Notes: generated by a model not told the origin, from the sequence alone. Positions 11,965 to 20,504 are shown, numbered from the stretch's first letter. The stretch: DNA of 64,000 nt from Anaerolineae bacterium (GCA_030432295.1 JAUIHI010000015.1:62001-126000), one strand, 5' to 3'. Program-made: numbers and translations.

Positions 11965-12291
11965 ATGAGACTCGCAAAAGTCGTCTCCCTGCTTGGCGTC
12001 CTGGCTATGACCGTTGTCCTCGTCTTTGGCTTCACCCAGGGCGACTTCTTCGGCGAAGGCAGCCAACTCTTGGCCATGCCCTGGGGCATCGTCTCCCTGG
12101 TGGACCTGTACACGGGTTTCGTGCTCTTCTCCGGCTGGATCATCTACCGGGAGGAATCCCGGCCCGTCGCCATCTTGTGGACGATTGCTATGCTGACGCT
12201 GGGATTCTTCGCAGCTAGTCTCTATGCGTTTCTTGCCTTGCAGTCCAGCGCAGGCGACTGGCGCAAATTCTGGCTGGGCAGACATGCCTGA
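11965..12291 (+). CDS. Small membrane protein, DUF1475-like
   Basis: About 108 residues with three hydrophobic segments. The pattern GDFFGEGSQLLAMPWGIVSL, FSGWIIYREES and LGFFAASLY matches what I recall of the DUF1475 family, of unknown function. The start is the ATG at 11965, four bases after the degV stop; the frame open further upstream is inside degV. The end overlaps the next gene by eight bases, so translation is probably coupled. Function unknown; cotranscription with degV is the only clue. Confidence 0.75.
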   Translation: MRLAKVVSLLGVLAMTVVLVFGFTQGDFFGEGSQLLAMPWGIVSLVDLYTGFVLFSGWIIYREESRPVAILWTIAMLTLGFFAASLYAFLALQSSAGDWRKFWLGRHA

Positions 12292-12958
12292 GCGAGCCAG
12301 AGAGCTGCTGGATGAATTGCGCACAGTCCTGGGGGGTGTGGGCCTGCTGGACACAATTCTGCCGCCCCTGCTTTTTGTGCTGTTGAACGGGACAGCAGGG
12401 TTCAATGCAGCAATGCTCGGCGCGCTGGGCACGGCCCTGCTGATCGCACTCCTGCGGTTGCGCCGCCAGCAATCTCTGCTCTATGCCCTGGCTGGTATGG
12501 CCAGTGTGGGGCTGGCTATTGGATTGGCCTATTTTCTTGGCCGTGCCGAGGGCTACTTTCTGCCTGCGATTGCCAACAGCGGGCTGACGATTGCCGTAGC
12601 TCTGGTTAGTCTGGTCATCCGCAGGCCGATGGTAGCCTGGACGAGCTATCTGGCCCGGCGTTGGCCTCTGGAATGGTACTGGCATCCCCGCGTCCGCCCC
12701 GCCTACAGCGAAGTGACTGTGGCCTGGATTGGCTTCTTCGCCCTGCGTCTCTTCTGGCAGGTGACGCTGTTTCAGGGCGGTGATGTCAGCCAATTGGCGC
12801 TGGTCAACGCGCTGATCGGCTGGCCCGCGACGATCCTTCTGCTTATTGCCAGCTACCTGTATGGAATCTGGCGGCTGGGAACCCTGCACGGCCCCAGCGT
12901 GGAAGAGTTCCGCAACCGCACGCCCGCGCCGTGGCAAAGCCAACGCCGCGGATTTTGA
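12284..12958 (+). CDS. Membrane protein, DUF3159-like
   Basis: About 224 residues with six or so hydrophobic helices after a soluble start (MPERARELLDELRTVLGGVG). The arrangement (LGGVGLLDTILPPLLFVLL, then the RRPMVAWTSYLARRWPLEWYWHPRVRPAYSEVT loop in the middle) resembles the DUF3159 family best known from Actinobacteria, of unknown function. The start ATG lies within the stop region of the preceding gene. The next gene follows after 31 bases, which supports a degV-DUF1475-DUF3159-DUF1295 operon. Confidence 0.7.
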   Translation: MPERARELLDELRTVLGGVGLLDTILPPLLFVLLNGTAGFNAAMLGALGTALLIALLRLRRQQSLLYALAGMASVGLAIGLAYFLGRAEGYFLPAIANSGLTIAVALVSLVIRRPMVAWTSYLARRWPLEWYWHPRVRPAYSEVTVAWIGFFALRLFWQVTLFQGGDVSQLALVNALIGWPATILLLIASYLYGIWRLGTLHGPSVEEFRNRTPAPWQSQRRGF

Positions 12959-12989
12959 TCGCCAGTCAATTTCCCAAGGAGAAAATCAG

Positions 12990-13856
12990 ATGAAAACCGA
13001 CGATCGCAATGCACTGATCGTATTCCCGATTTTGGTCCTGATCGGTCTTTTGGTGGCCTGGGCGGGCAGCCAGGGCGGGGTGCTGTTCGCTGGTGTTCCC
13101 CTTTTTGCCTTGGCCGTCGGGCTGGTTTTTCTCATCCAATGGGTTGCCTTTGTCCCCGCCTATTTGGGGCAAACCGAGAAGTTCTTTGATCTGACCGGCA
13201 GCCTGACCTATATTTCGGTCACGATCCTTGTACTTCTGTTCAGCACTGGCGCAGATGCCCGGTCGTTTCTGCTGGCTGGGCTGGTCATCATCTGGGCCGT
13301 CCGTCTGGGCAGCTTTCTGTACGGTCGCATCCACAAAGCCGGCAAGGACGACCGTTTTGACGACCTAAAACCCTCCTTTTTCCGTTTCCTCAATGTCTGG
13401 ACTATCCAGGCCCTGTGGGTCACTTTTACAGCCGCGGCCGCGCTGGTGGCAATTACAAGCAGTGTCCGCAAAGAGTTGGATGTGTTTGCGATTGTCGGCT
13501 TGCTGGTGTGGGCCATCGGCTTCGGCTTTGAAGTGGTGGCTGACGCACAAAAGAGTCGCTTCAACGCTGACCCGACCAACAAAGGCAAATTTATCAATAC
13601 CGGTCTCTGGTCTCGCTCCCGCCATCCCAACTATTTTGGCGAGATTGTTCTGTGGTTGGGCGTGGCCATCATTGCCCTTCCCGTCCTACAGGGCTGGCAG
13701 TGGGTGGCGCTGATCTCTCCGGTCTTTGTCACAATTCTGCTGACCCGTGTCAGCGGCGTTCCGCTGTTGGAGCAAAAAGCGGACAAGAAATGGGGTGGGC
13801 AGAAGGCGTATGAGGCCTACAAAAAGAATACACCTGTCCTGATTCCCCGGCTGTGA
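12990..13856 (+). CDS. DUF1295 family membrane protein (steroid 5-alpha-reductase fold)
   Basis: About 288 residues with seven or so membrane helices. The C-terminal part carries the diagnostic NKGKFINTGLWSRSRHPNYFGEI motif and the late PLLEQKADKKWG segment of the DUF1295 family, distant relatives of steroid 5-alpha-reductases and isoprenylcysteine methyltransferases. The substrate in bacteria is not established; reduction or methylation of a lipid is a family-level guess. ATG at 12990 follows an AAGGAG site. Probably the last gene of the degV run. Confidence 0.85.
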   Translation: MKTDDRNALIVFPILVLIGLLVAWAGSQGGVLFAGVPLFALAVGLVFLIQWVAFVPAYLGQTEKFFDLTGSLTYISVTILVLLFSTGADARSFLLAGLVIIWAVRLGSFLYGRIHKAGKDDRFDDLKPSFFRFLNVWTIQALWVTFTAAAALVAITSSVRKELDVFAIVGLLVWAIGFGFEVVADAQKSRFNADPTNKGKFINTGLWSRSRHPNYFGEIVLWLGVAIIALPVLQGWQWVALISPVFVTILLTRVSGVPLLEQKADKKWGGQKAYEAYKKNTPVLIPRL

Positions 13857-13911
13857 ACTGTGTCTTGCCACTCTCTTCCCCGCACCTCCTTCCGATGGGA
13901 AAGGAGACGCT

Positions 13912-14382
13912 ATGACGATTCATCTGCGCCCGGCCACCCTGGCAGACGCTCCCTTTCTGGCGGATGTGGTAATTCAGGCCACGATTGCCCAGGGACGTTT
14001 TCCCCCTGATGTGGACGAAGAGGAATACCGGGCTGGCTATGAGGCGTGGACCCGGGAAACCGTTCTGGGGCAAATCCCAGGCTGCACGCTGAGTGTAATC
14101 GAAGAGGATGGCCGTCCCATCGGACGCCTGCGGGTGGTGCGGGATGGCACGAATATAACGCTGGCGGGGATTCAACTCCTGCCCGCTTTTCAGAACCAGG
14201 GCATCGGCAGCGGACTGGTGGAGGATCTGAAGCGCGAGGCGGACCAGCACAACGTTCCCTTGCTGATTGGGGTTGAGAAAGACAATCCCCACGCTCAGCG
14301 TTTCTATGCGCGGCTGGGCTGTCGCGTCGTTGGGGAGGATGGGGACGAATATCAGCTTGAATGGCGCAATCGCTCGTTGTGA
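13912..14382 (+). CDS. GNAT family N-acetyltransferase
   Basis: 156 residues with the acetyl-CoA binding pattern of the fold: IQLLPAFQNQGIGSGLVEDLKREA corresponds to the Q/R-x-x-G-x-G/A loop, followed by NPHAQRFYARLGCRVVGED. The start has a good AAAGGAG site. The acceptor cannot be predicted. It lies 55 bases after the DUF1295 gene and 35 before a lipoprotein on the same strand, so transcription together is possible. Confidence 0.88.
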   Translation: MTIHLRPATLADAPFLADVVIQATIAQGRFPPDVDEEEYRAGYEAWTRETVLGQIPGCTLSVIEEDGRPIGRLRVVRDGTNITLAGIQLLPAFQNQGIGSGLVEDLKREADQHNVPLLIGVEKDNPHAQRFYARLGCRVVGEDGDEYQLEWRNRSL

Positions 14383-14417
14383 CCTATAGAATTGGCTTTC
14401 CGCGGAGAAGGACAGAT

Positions 14418-14945
14418 ATGCGAATCGGTACCTGCAAATGGCTTCTATTGATACTGGCAACTCTTTTTCTGTCTGGCTGTGCCGGGCAAAACGGGGGGCA
14501 AACGGCTACCCCCTTGCCCGAAAATCCAGAGGTGGTGGTTCAAGACCTGGACATTACCACGGGTCAGACTATTTTTGTGCCAGCCTACTCAGAGGTCCAC
14601 TATGCCAGTGGAGACAGAACGATGGAATTGGCTGTCACACTGGTTGTCCACAACACAGATTTCACCTATCCCATCATTCTGACCTCCGTCCGTTACTACA
14701 ACACCGAGGGCCAAATGGTGAGAGAGTATCTCTCTCTGCCCCAGCAGTTGGGGCCGATGGCTTCGGCTGACTTTTTTGTGGATGCTGGCGAACAGATCGG
14801 CGGGGTGGGCACGAATTTTATTGTGGAATGGGTGGCTGAACAGCCTGTCTATGAGCCGGTTGTGGAGGCGCTGATGCTGAACACTTCGGGAACCCAGGGG
14901 CTTTCCTTCACCAGTCCAGGTCGGGTCATCAGCCAGATTGAGTGA
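14418..14945 (+). CDS. DUF3124 lipoprotein
   Basis: 175 residues. A signal peptide ends in the lipobox LFLSGC (Cys about residue 21), so the protein should be lipid-anchored outside the membrane. The rest matches DUF3124 as I know it: IFVPAYSEVHYASGDR, then ITLTSV-like YPIILTSVRYYNTEGQ, LGPMASADFFV, GGVGTNFIVEW and VEALMLNTSGTQGLSF. Function of the family is unknown. ATG at 14418 is preceded by GAGAAGGA. Confidence 0.82.
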   Translation: MRIGTCKWLLLILATLFLSGCAGQNGGQTATPLPENPEVVVQDLDITTGQTIFVPAYSEVHYASGDRTMELAVTLVVHNTDFTYPIILTSVRYYNTEGQMVREYLSLPQQLGPMASADFFVDAGEQIGGVGTNFIVEWVAEQPVYEPVVEALMLNTSGTQGLSFTSPGRVISQIE

Positions 14946-15030
14946 GGGGGCAGTTGTGTGGAACTGAACTTGGGGATGTTACGTTTGTACGGTAATCAGT
15001 CTGTAGACTGATGCGTACATAGGGCTGTAT

Positions 15031-15101
15031 ACACGGATAAAGAGGGACACGGATTCAATCTGTGGCAATCTGTCTCTTCTGTGGATAATTTTCATCCTTC
15101 G
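15031..15101. repeat. ACGGAT-type repeat, copy left of orphan lipoprotein
   Basis: It shares ACACGGAT, GATTCAATCTGTG, a CAATCTG/CATCTG word, GGAT and ATTTTCATCCTTCG, in the same order, with 15721-15793. The two copies flank the lipoprotein gene 15270-15683 in direct orientation. Confidence 0.75.
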
Positions 15102-15157
15102 TTGTGCCCATTTGGGCATCAACACTGAGTACACTGTCAACAAAGTTTTTGTGAGTA

Positions 15158-15214
15158 CCCGTTCGCTTGATTTCGATACGCCTCGAAGACTCGGCTACTC
15201 AATCAGCGCTCACT
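15158..15214 (+). repeat. TTTCGATACGCC-type repeat, uninterrupted copy
   Basis: A unit running from CCCGTTCGCTTGATTTCG through CGGCTACTCAATCAGCG to CACT. An inverted copy at 42057-42133 is identical except for a 21-base palindromic insert replacing one base. Confidence 0.85.
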
Positions 15215-15269
15215 CCCCAAAAACATATTTTACGGTGTACTGAGATGCAGACATTCAACGAGGAATCTG

Positions 15270-15683
15270 ATGGCTTGTGGTGTTATCAAAAGAATATCGC
15301 ACAAAATAGTTGGGTTTACGGTTGTTCTGGCTGTAACCCTTAATCTGTCATCTTGTACGAATACATCTCCAATGCCTGAAGATGCAAGGGATGCACTTCA
15401 GGCTTACTGGCAATCGCTCCCAAATCCTGCGGTTGAGAATCGTATAAAACGGGCGTGGGCAGGAACAATCTCCGGGGATGCATTCCCCTCTCTACCTCCT
15501 GCCATGGAAATTTGGTGCGTGGAAGCAGAGTTACTCTCCCAGAGTGACCCTTCCATCAACGGCGAGTTGCTGGTTTGGATTGTCATGCGCGAAAACAAAG
15601 ATTCGCCGTGGAGCGCCGCTATGCTGGTTGCCATGTCGTCAGATTGGCCCTACGAAGCCTGTAGGATGCCGCTTGAAGGCTAA
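15270..15683 (+). CDS. Hypothetical lipoprotein
   Basis: 137 residues. A basic start (KRISHK) and hydrophobic segment end in the lipobox LNLSSC, so it should be a membrane-anchored extracytoplasmic lipoprotein. The mature part is small, with two further Cys (IWCVEAE and YEACRMP) that could form a disulfide. I recognise no family. Its base composition looks AT-richer than the neighbours, and it is flanked by directly repeated ACGGAT-type units, so it may be an acquired cassette. Start by first ATG with a weak GAGGAA site. Confidence 0.6.
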   Translation: MACGVIKRISHKIVGFTVVLAVTLNLSSCTNTSPMPEDARDALQAYWQSLPNPAVENRIKRAWAGTISGDAFPSLPPAMEIWCVEAELLSQSDPSINGELLVWIVMRENKDSPWSAAMLVAMSSDWPYEACRMPLEG

Positions 15684-15720
15684 ACGCCGGGTCATCAAAA
15701 CCGAGAAACTTAAGATAGGA

Positions 15721-15793
15721 ACACGGATGATACGGAAAGGACGGATTTGCACAGATTCAATCTGTGCCATCTGAGGATGATTTTCATCCTTCG
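15721..15793. repeat. ACGGAT-type repeat, copy right of orphan lipoprotein
   Basis: Direct-orientation partner of 15031-15101. It contains the palindrome CACAGATTCAATCTGTG and lies in the gap between the lipoprotein and the convergent oligoendopeptidase gene, where it may also act as a terminator. Confidence 0.75.
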
Positions 15794-15812
15794 CTCCTTG
15801 CTCCGTTTCCGA

Positions 15813-17639
15813 TTACCCCGCCAACTTCTCCAGACGCTCCACCATCCCTGCCAGCACCCCGAATGTCTTTTCCACCGGCTCCGGGCTGGTCAAATCCACA
15901 CCGGCCAGGGCGAACAATTCTTTGGGATAGAGCGAACTGCCCGCGGCCAGGAATTGCAGATAGCGCTCCGCCGCGTTAGCTGCGCCCGCGGCCCCCTCTT
16001 CTTCGGACAAAATCGCTTCGGCGATGGCGTGGGCCGCGCTGATCCCCACCGAATATTGGAAGGTGTAGTAGGGCATATAGAGATGGAGAAATTGGGACCA
16101 GGTGCTGGCCGTGCGGGTGCGGTCGTCGGTCAGGGCGTCGCCGTAGCCCTCGGCGAAGAGGTCGGCGCAGGTCTCGTTGAAGAAGTGGGCGGTCAGGGGC
16201 TGGCTCTTCTCTGCCTGGGTATAGGCTGCCAACTCAAAGCGGGCCAGGGTGGGCATAATAAAGAAGTAGCGGTGAAAGGTGATCATTGCCTCGTCGATCA
16301 GGGCCAGTTGGAAGTTGGCGTCATCCGGCTTCTCTGCCAGCAGATAGGCCCGCAGCATCGCCTGGTTGAAGTTGGAGGCCGTCTCCGCGGCAGTCATCGA
16401 ATAGTCGGCGTAGAGCTCCGGCTGGGCGCTGTCGGCAAAGTGGCTGTGCATAGAATGGCCCAACTCGTGGGCCAGAAAGCTGGCCGAGGGCAGATCGCTC
16501 TGGTAGCTGAGCCAGAGGAAAGGGTGTACATTCTTGGCTCGCAGAGATTGCGCGCCCTGGCGTTTGCCCGCGTTGGGCGCCCAATCCACCCAGCGCTCTT
16601 CCCCCGCGGCCAGGGCCAGCACATCCGTATATTCCTTGCCCAGAGGGCGCAGACTCTCCACCAGCCACTCCACCGCCTGCCGATAGTCCACCCGCACCGG
16701 CTCCGTCGCCATCGGCGCCCAGATGTCGTATGGATGGATCGTTTCGACGCCCAGAATGCGCCGCTTGGCCTCCCAATAGCGATGCCAGACCGGCAGATGC
16801 TTCTGAAAGGTTTCCAGCAGTGTGTGGAAGACGGAGAGAGGGGTGTTGAAGGGTTCCAGCATAGACGCCAGCACAGTGTCATAGCCCCGCACCCGTGCCG
16901 TAAAGACCGACTGTTTGATGTGGGCAATGTAATTGCTGGCCAGGGTATTCTGCATTCCGATGTGGCCGTCGCTGAAGCTCTCCCAGGCCGTGCGCCGTCG
17001 GGTGCGGTCCCTGTCCTGAATGCCGGTGGGTGGCAGGGTCGTCTGGCGCACCGGATGGGCCGCGCCTTGGCTGTCCACGGCGTCGGCGAATTTGAGATCG
17101 CTGTTGGTCAGCTCACTGAAAGTCTGAAAGGCGGTGCGAAAGGGGTCGCTGAGCATCCCCAGAATCTCCTCCACTTCGCCGGATCGCCGGTGTGCCTTCT
17201 GGCGCAACAGATCGTCGAAGTAGTGGGCGTAGAGTTGCAGACCCGGCTCTGTTTCGCCCCATTCCCGCAGCGTCTCCCCCAGCGCCATCAATTCCGGCTC
17301 GGCAAAGGCCGTGGCCGCGCTGAACTGGCCCATCAGACCCGACGCCTGGCCCAGTTTGCCTTTGGCCGCGCCATCATTTGTGTCCACAACGGTGTGCATA
17401 TACGGGTAGAGTTGCAGGCGCAGCGCCCGCCGCCGGAATGCACTGTAGGCTTCCAGCCAGGTCGCCACTTTGGCCGGACCTTCACCCAGCCGCCCGGCAA
17501 AGGCGGTCAGACTGGGCAGTGCCGCTTGCAGGGCCTCAAATTCGGTCTGCCAGGCCTCCCAAGAGGGGAAGACCGAAGCCACGTCCCAGGTGCTTTCCAG
17601 CGGGGCATCTTTGCGGAGCAGTGTCGTAGCGTTCGTCAT
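15813..17639 (-). CDS. M3 family oligoendopeptidase (PepF-like)
   Basis: 608-residue cytoplasmic zinc peptidase that cleaves short peptides. The zinc motif is FLAHELGHSMHSHF (His391, Glu392, His395), with the third ligand Glu expected in the following helix (AAETASNFNQAML). Length and the C-terminal PYYTFQYSVGISAAHAIAE region fit the PepF/M3B group. AAAGGA precedes the ATG at good spacing. It stands alone on the minus strand. A long opposite-strand frame (15747-17885) is only a shadow. Confidence 0.94.
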   Translation of the reverse strand: MTNATTLLRKDAPLESTWDVASVFPSWEAWQTEFEALQAALPSLTAFAGRLGEGPAKVATWLEAYSAFRRRALRLQLYPYMHTVVDTNDGAAKGKLGQASGLMGQFSAATAFAEPELMALGETLREWGETEPGLQLYAHYFDDLLRQKAHRRSGEVEEILGMLSDPFRTAFQTFSELTNSDLKFADAVDSQGAAHPVRQTTLPPTGIQDRDRTRRRTAWESFSDGHIGMQNTLASNYIAHIKQSVFTARVRGYDTVLASMLEPFNTPLSVFHTLLETFQKHLPVWHRYWEAKRRILGVETIHPYDIWAPMATEPVRVDYRQAVEWLVESLRPLGKEYTDVLALAAGEERWVDWAPNAGKRQGAQSLRAKNVHPFLWLSYQSDLPSASFLAHELGHSMHSHFADSAQPELYADYSMTAAETASNFNQAMLRAYLLAEKPDDANFQLALIDEAMITFHRYFFIMPTLARFELAAYTQAEKSQPLTAHFFNETCADLFAEGYGDALTDDRTRTASTWSQFLHLYMPYYTFQYSVGISAAHAIAEAILSEEEGAAGAANAAERYLQFLAAGSSLYPKELFALAGVDLTSPEPVEKTFGVLAGMVERLEKLAG

Positions 17640-17770
17640 TGCACAATTTCCTTTAGGATGTGCCCTCAGATCAGATCGGCCAGGGTTCGGCGTTTGAAGA
17701 GGGCAACGGGTACGCCAATTGATTTACAGTCTACTGATTCTAGCACAGGCGACAGGGGCAAACAATCTGG

Positions 17771-18262
17771 TCAGCCCCATTTTTCGGCATTGCCTCGCTC
17801 TGCCTGCTGGTTGGCCAGACCGGCTTCCCGGACCATTGCCCTGGGGTTGCGGGGGTGGCGCACCCGCACTGTGGGCGGGTTGTAGTGGGCGGGCAACGGC
17901 GTGGGATTGGGATTGTGGGTCTCGTTGAGGCAGGGGCAATACTCGCCGATGAGCAACTGCTCGGCCAGGTTCAGGTCGTGCCCCAGCGGGGAGAAGCGCT
18001 CAGCCTGGGAGTGGTGCAGTTCCACGGCAAAATGCAGGGCCGCGGGCCAGTTCATCAGCACAAAGCGGCCCACCAGCGAACGCCCCTTCCAGCCGTCGTA
18101 GATGTGGCTCCACACCCGGTTGAAAGCGGTGTGGGATTGGCCCACATAAAAGACCGTCGCCTCGTCTCGGAAGAGGTAGAGATCGAAGTGCTGCCACTCG
18201 GCAGGGCAACTCTCTACTACCAGAAAGCGGCGCAGGGGGAGGGTGAAGGAAGATAGGCGCAT
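17771..18262 (-). CDS. GIY-YIG-like nuclease domain protein
   Basis: 163 residues. The N-terminal half fits a divergent GIY-YIG fold: LYLFRDEATVFYVGQS stands for the GIY/YIG strands, the Arg in AFNRVWSH for the catalytic Arg, and LAEQLLIGEYCPCLN for the Glu-containing helix and terminal Asn. The tail is Pro- and Asn-rich and probably disordered. Stand-alone proteins of this sort have no settled role (repair or mobile-element endonuclease remain guesses). The start has no clear ribosome-binding site. Confidence 0.72.
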   Translation of the reverse strand: MRLSSFTLPLRRFLVVESCPAEWQHFDLYLFRDEATVFYVGQSHTAFNRVWSHIYDGWKGRSLVGRFVLMNWPAALHFAVELHHSQAERFSPLGHDLNLAEQLLIGEYCPCLNETHNPNPTPLPAHYNPPTVRVRHPRNPRAMVREAGLANQQAERGNAEKWG

Positions 18263-18333
18263 TGTTTTTCTGCGATTGTAGCGAGGATGATTTTTCGCAG
18301 GGAAAAGTCAGGGGCGTGGGGCAAATGCAGAAA

Positions 18334-18384
18334 GGGATTGGGGATCGGAGACTGGGCACACCCCAGTCTCCGATCCCCAATCCC
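18334..18384 (-). terminator. Long hairpin after the DUF362 gene
   Basis: Perfect 23-bp stem (18334-18356 against 18362-18384) with a 5-base loop, composed of short related words (GGGATTGG, GGATCGG, GAGACTGGG). It begins 12 bases past the DUF362 stop on the minus strand. There is no long T run, so it may stabilise the 3' end as well as terminate. Confidence 0.7.
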
Positions 18385-18395
18385 CAGTCCCTATT

Positions 18396-19676
18396 TTATG
18401 CCGGAACCGGCTCGTAGTCCTTCAACCGTTGGAGCGTCTGCTCATAGATTTCGAAATGCTCGCCTTCGTTCTCCTCCGGGTCCACATACTTCAGCCACAT
18501 GGCCTCTTCCGGATTGTCACCGGCCAGCAGGCGGCGACTCTCGCGCACAGACCCATCCGGGCTGTGCCATTTGACTTCACCCTTTTGCAGGAGGATGAAC
18601 TCGCCCGGGTAGGCGTCGTGGAAGAGCTTCTGGTTGTCCCGATAGTAGAGGGCCTGCTCGCACATCGTCTTCAGCCAGGAGTAGCACATCTCTGCGCTGT
18701 CGGTCTGGATGGAGTAGAAGCTGCCCGGCTCCTGGCGTTCGATCTCGGTCTGGAAGTCGATCTCGTCCAGATTGACCGTTCCGTAGCCGCCATCCGCGGC
18801 CATCTTCACCGAATTGCGGTCCCGGTGGAAGGGAGGCGTGGGCCAGTCGGCGGCCGGGTCGTGGCCCATTGTGTGCATCAGACAGGCGTCGGTAGCAATC
18901 ACGTGGTCGCCTGCCATAATGCCGTTGACCTCCCGGCCCTGATGGACACCGGTTTTGGCGTCCACACCGCTGTGCCACTCCTGCCCGGCCTGGCCCACCA
19001 GCGCATCCACAATGCAGAGCGCGGGATCAAAGAGCTTGCCCAGGTCCGCCAGGTGGTAGGGCATGCGCACCAGGTGGTGATAGTAGGTGCGGGGGCGTCC
19101 GCCGTAAAATTCGCCGGGCATCAGGCCAAAGAGATTCTTCAGACAGCCGGTGACACCCATAAAGGCGTGGTTTTTGATGAGGGCCACGGAGATCAGTTCG
19201 TCGGCCTCGGCGCAGGCTTCCATCACCTGATATTTGTCGAACATCAGACCGCCGCCGGGGGTCTCTACCCAGCGGAAGGGAGGCTTTGTGCCGTCGAAGT
19301 ATTTCACATCGAACTCTTTGAGCAGGGGAGCGATTTGGGTAGTATCCTCAATCGTCTCGCCGTTGTACATTGTGTAGAAACTGACATCCACGCAGTGTAA
19401 TTCCGCGGTCGTCATCTCCCGCAGCAGGCGCAGGGTGGCCCGCACAACCGTATCGCTGACCAGTTGCTGCCGGTGGCGTTCGTTGTACATCACCACATTT
19501 TTGGTGGCTTTGTCCTGGTTGAATTTGATGGCGATGGTCTTGGCCGCACGCAGCCGCTCCCAGGAGCGGTCCAGGGGCGCGGTGGCTGCTTTCAGCGCCT
19601 GATAGACGGTCTCGTCGTCGGCCATAAAATCGCAATGGACGCCGCGTACAGTGTAATCTTTGGGGGATGTGGGCAT
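18396..19676 (-). CDS. DUF362 domain protein
   Basis: 426 residues. The DUF362 core is recognisable from IAIKFNQDKATKN, ISVALIKNHAFMGVTGCLKNLFGLMPG and the later CIVDALVG and GDHVIATDACLMHTMGHDP segments. Family members are often fused to or encoded near iron-sulfur proteins, but no Cys cluster motif is visible here. Biochemical role unknown. The ATG at 19676 (protein MPTSPKDY) is preceded by AAGGAGCCACCCA, so I prefer it to the in-frame ATG 36 bases upstream. Confidence 0.85.
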   Translation of the reverse strand: MPTSPKDYTVRGVHCDFMADDETVYQALKAATAPLDRSWERLRAAKTIAIKFNQDKATKNVVMYNERHRQQLVSDTVVRATLRLLREMTTAELHCVDVSFYTMYNGETIEDTTQIAPLLKEFDVKYFDGTKPPFRWVETPGGGLMFDKYQVMEACAEADELISVALIKNHAFMGVTGCLKNLFGLMPGEFYGGRPRTYYHHLVRMPYHLADLGKLFDPALCIVDALVGQAGQEWHSGVDAKTGVHQGREVNGIMAGDHVIATDACLMHTMGHDPAADWPTPPFHRDRNSVKMAADGGYGTVNLDEIDFQTEIERQEPGSFYSIQTDSAEMCYSWLKTMCEQALYYRDNQKLFHDAYPGEFILLQKGEVKWHSPDGSVRESRRLLAGDNPEEAMWLKYVDPEENEGEHFEIYEQTLQRLKDYEPVPA

Positions 19677-19716
19677 TGGGTGGCTCCTTGCCTTGTGAAA
19701 GAGATGGAACAAGAAC

Positions 19717-20055
19717 TCATCCGACTCGATTTACCCGGATAAGTTGACCAGTCAAAATTTGGAATAAGCTGACTGTGCTATCAATGCGCCGAGCTTGACC
19801 GGTAAAGTCACTGTCGGCAGTACAAAGAACGATGCCGCTGTGTTGGTCGGATTGAAGATGCAAGCGAAGAAAATCTTTGCGATTGATCGTCAAAACGGCC
19901 CGGCCCTGGCTGTGAGCGAACGCCAGCACTTCTTCGTCTGGAATCGCCTGATTATCTTGTGCCGCTTCCTGCACAGTCAAAACGTTGTGTCCAAGCCGTC
20001 GCAATTCTCTCACTACGGGCAGCGGAAAGTTTTCGTTGGAGTAGAAAAGTGCCAC
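19717..20055 (-). CDS. DUF5615 PIN-like toxin
   Basis: 112 residues with the small PIN-like pattern of DUF5615: an acidic start (SNENFPLPVVRELRRLGHNVLTVQEAA), then IPDEEVLAFAHSQGRAVLTINRKDFLRLH and a late HSGIVLCTADSDF. By family such proteins are the putative RNase toxins of DUF433-linked toxin-antitoxin modules. It starts three bases after the stop of the DUF433 gene, the usual antitoxin-first order. The canonical first Asp of the PIN site is replaced in SNENF by Asn/Glu, so activity should be tested rather than assumed. Confidence 0.85.
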   Translation of the reverse strand: MALFYSNENFPLPVVRELRRLGHNVLTVQEAAQDNQAIPDEEVLAFAHSQGRAVLTINRKDFLRLHLQSDQHSGIVLCTADSDFTGQARRIDSTVSLFQILTGQLIRVNRVG

Positions 20056-20058
20056 CGC

Positions 20059-20388
20059 TTATGCCGCCTCGTTTTCGAGTATCTCGTTGGCGATTTCGTC
20101 GGGATGAGTGCGGTAATAGGCCAGTGCATTGGCGATTTCATCCGCTCCGATGGTCGGATATGCCTGCAACAGTCCGGCCTGGCTGACACCCAACTGTGTG
20201 TACTGAACAATTGCCCAAACCGGAATGCGCGTGCCAGCAATACGTGCCGAACCGCCGCAGATGCCCGGTGTGCGCTCGATGCCCAGAAATGGCCCGCCTA
20301 AATTCTGGGCAAGCAAGTCGAGCAGATCCATTTTTTCCTGAACGGTCATTGCCGGAATCAGTTCCTTCACTTGCTCGAAGGTTGTCAT
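20059..20388 (-). CDS. DUF433 antitoxin
   Basis: 109 residues. The first 35 form a short helical extension (KELIPAMTVQEKMDLLDLLAQ) and the rest is the DUF433 helix-turn-helix domain (PGICGGSARIAGTRIPVWAIVQYTQLG...LLQAYPTIGADEIANALAYY). It is paired with the DUF5615 toxin 3 bases downstream, so cotranscribed and probably autoregulated. No Shine-Dalgarno is evident; a TATAAT box on this strand (20432-20437) lies about 45 bases upstream. Confidence 0.88.
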   Translation of the reverse strand: MTTFEQVKELIPAMTVQEKMDLLDLLAQNLGGPFLGIERTPGICGGSARIAGTRIPVWAIVQYTQLGVSQAGLLQAYPTIGADEIANALAYYRTHPDEIANEILENEAA

Positions 20389-20504
20389 CCCATTGACTCA
20401 ACTTTCACAGGTGCATTCCGATCCTGAATCTATTATAGCAGAAAACGGGGAATGCTCCACCTGCCCTATCTCCGTTTTCTGGTCCGGCCTGTCATCTCAC
20501 AAAA

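Larger units (their letters stand above)
14946..15269. other. 324-base intergenic stretch made largely of repeat units
   Basis: No convincing gene. It contains an ACGGAT-type repeat copy (15031-15101), then a second unit of a different family (15158-15214) that recurs inverted at 42057-42133. The remaining bases show no clear promoter or RNA structure. Confidence 0.6.

Noticed and set aside
15747-17885. 712-codon open frame antisense to the oligoendopeptidase gene
   Set aside because: It is the mirror of a strong coding region in a GC-rich genome, lacks a ribosome-binding site, and its translation is rich in Gly/Gln/His/Arg without any domain.
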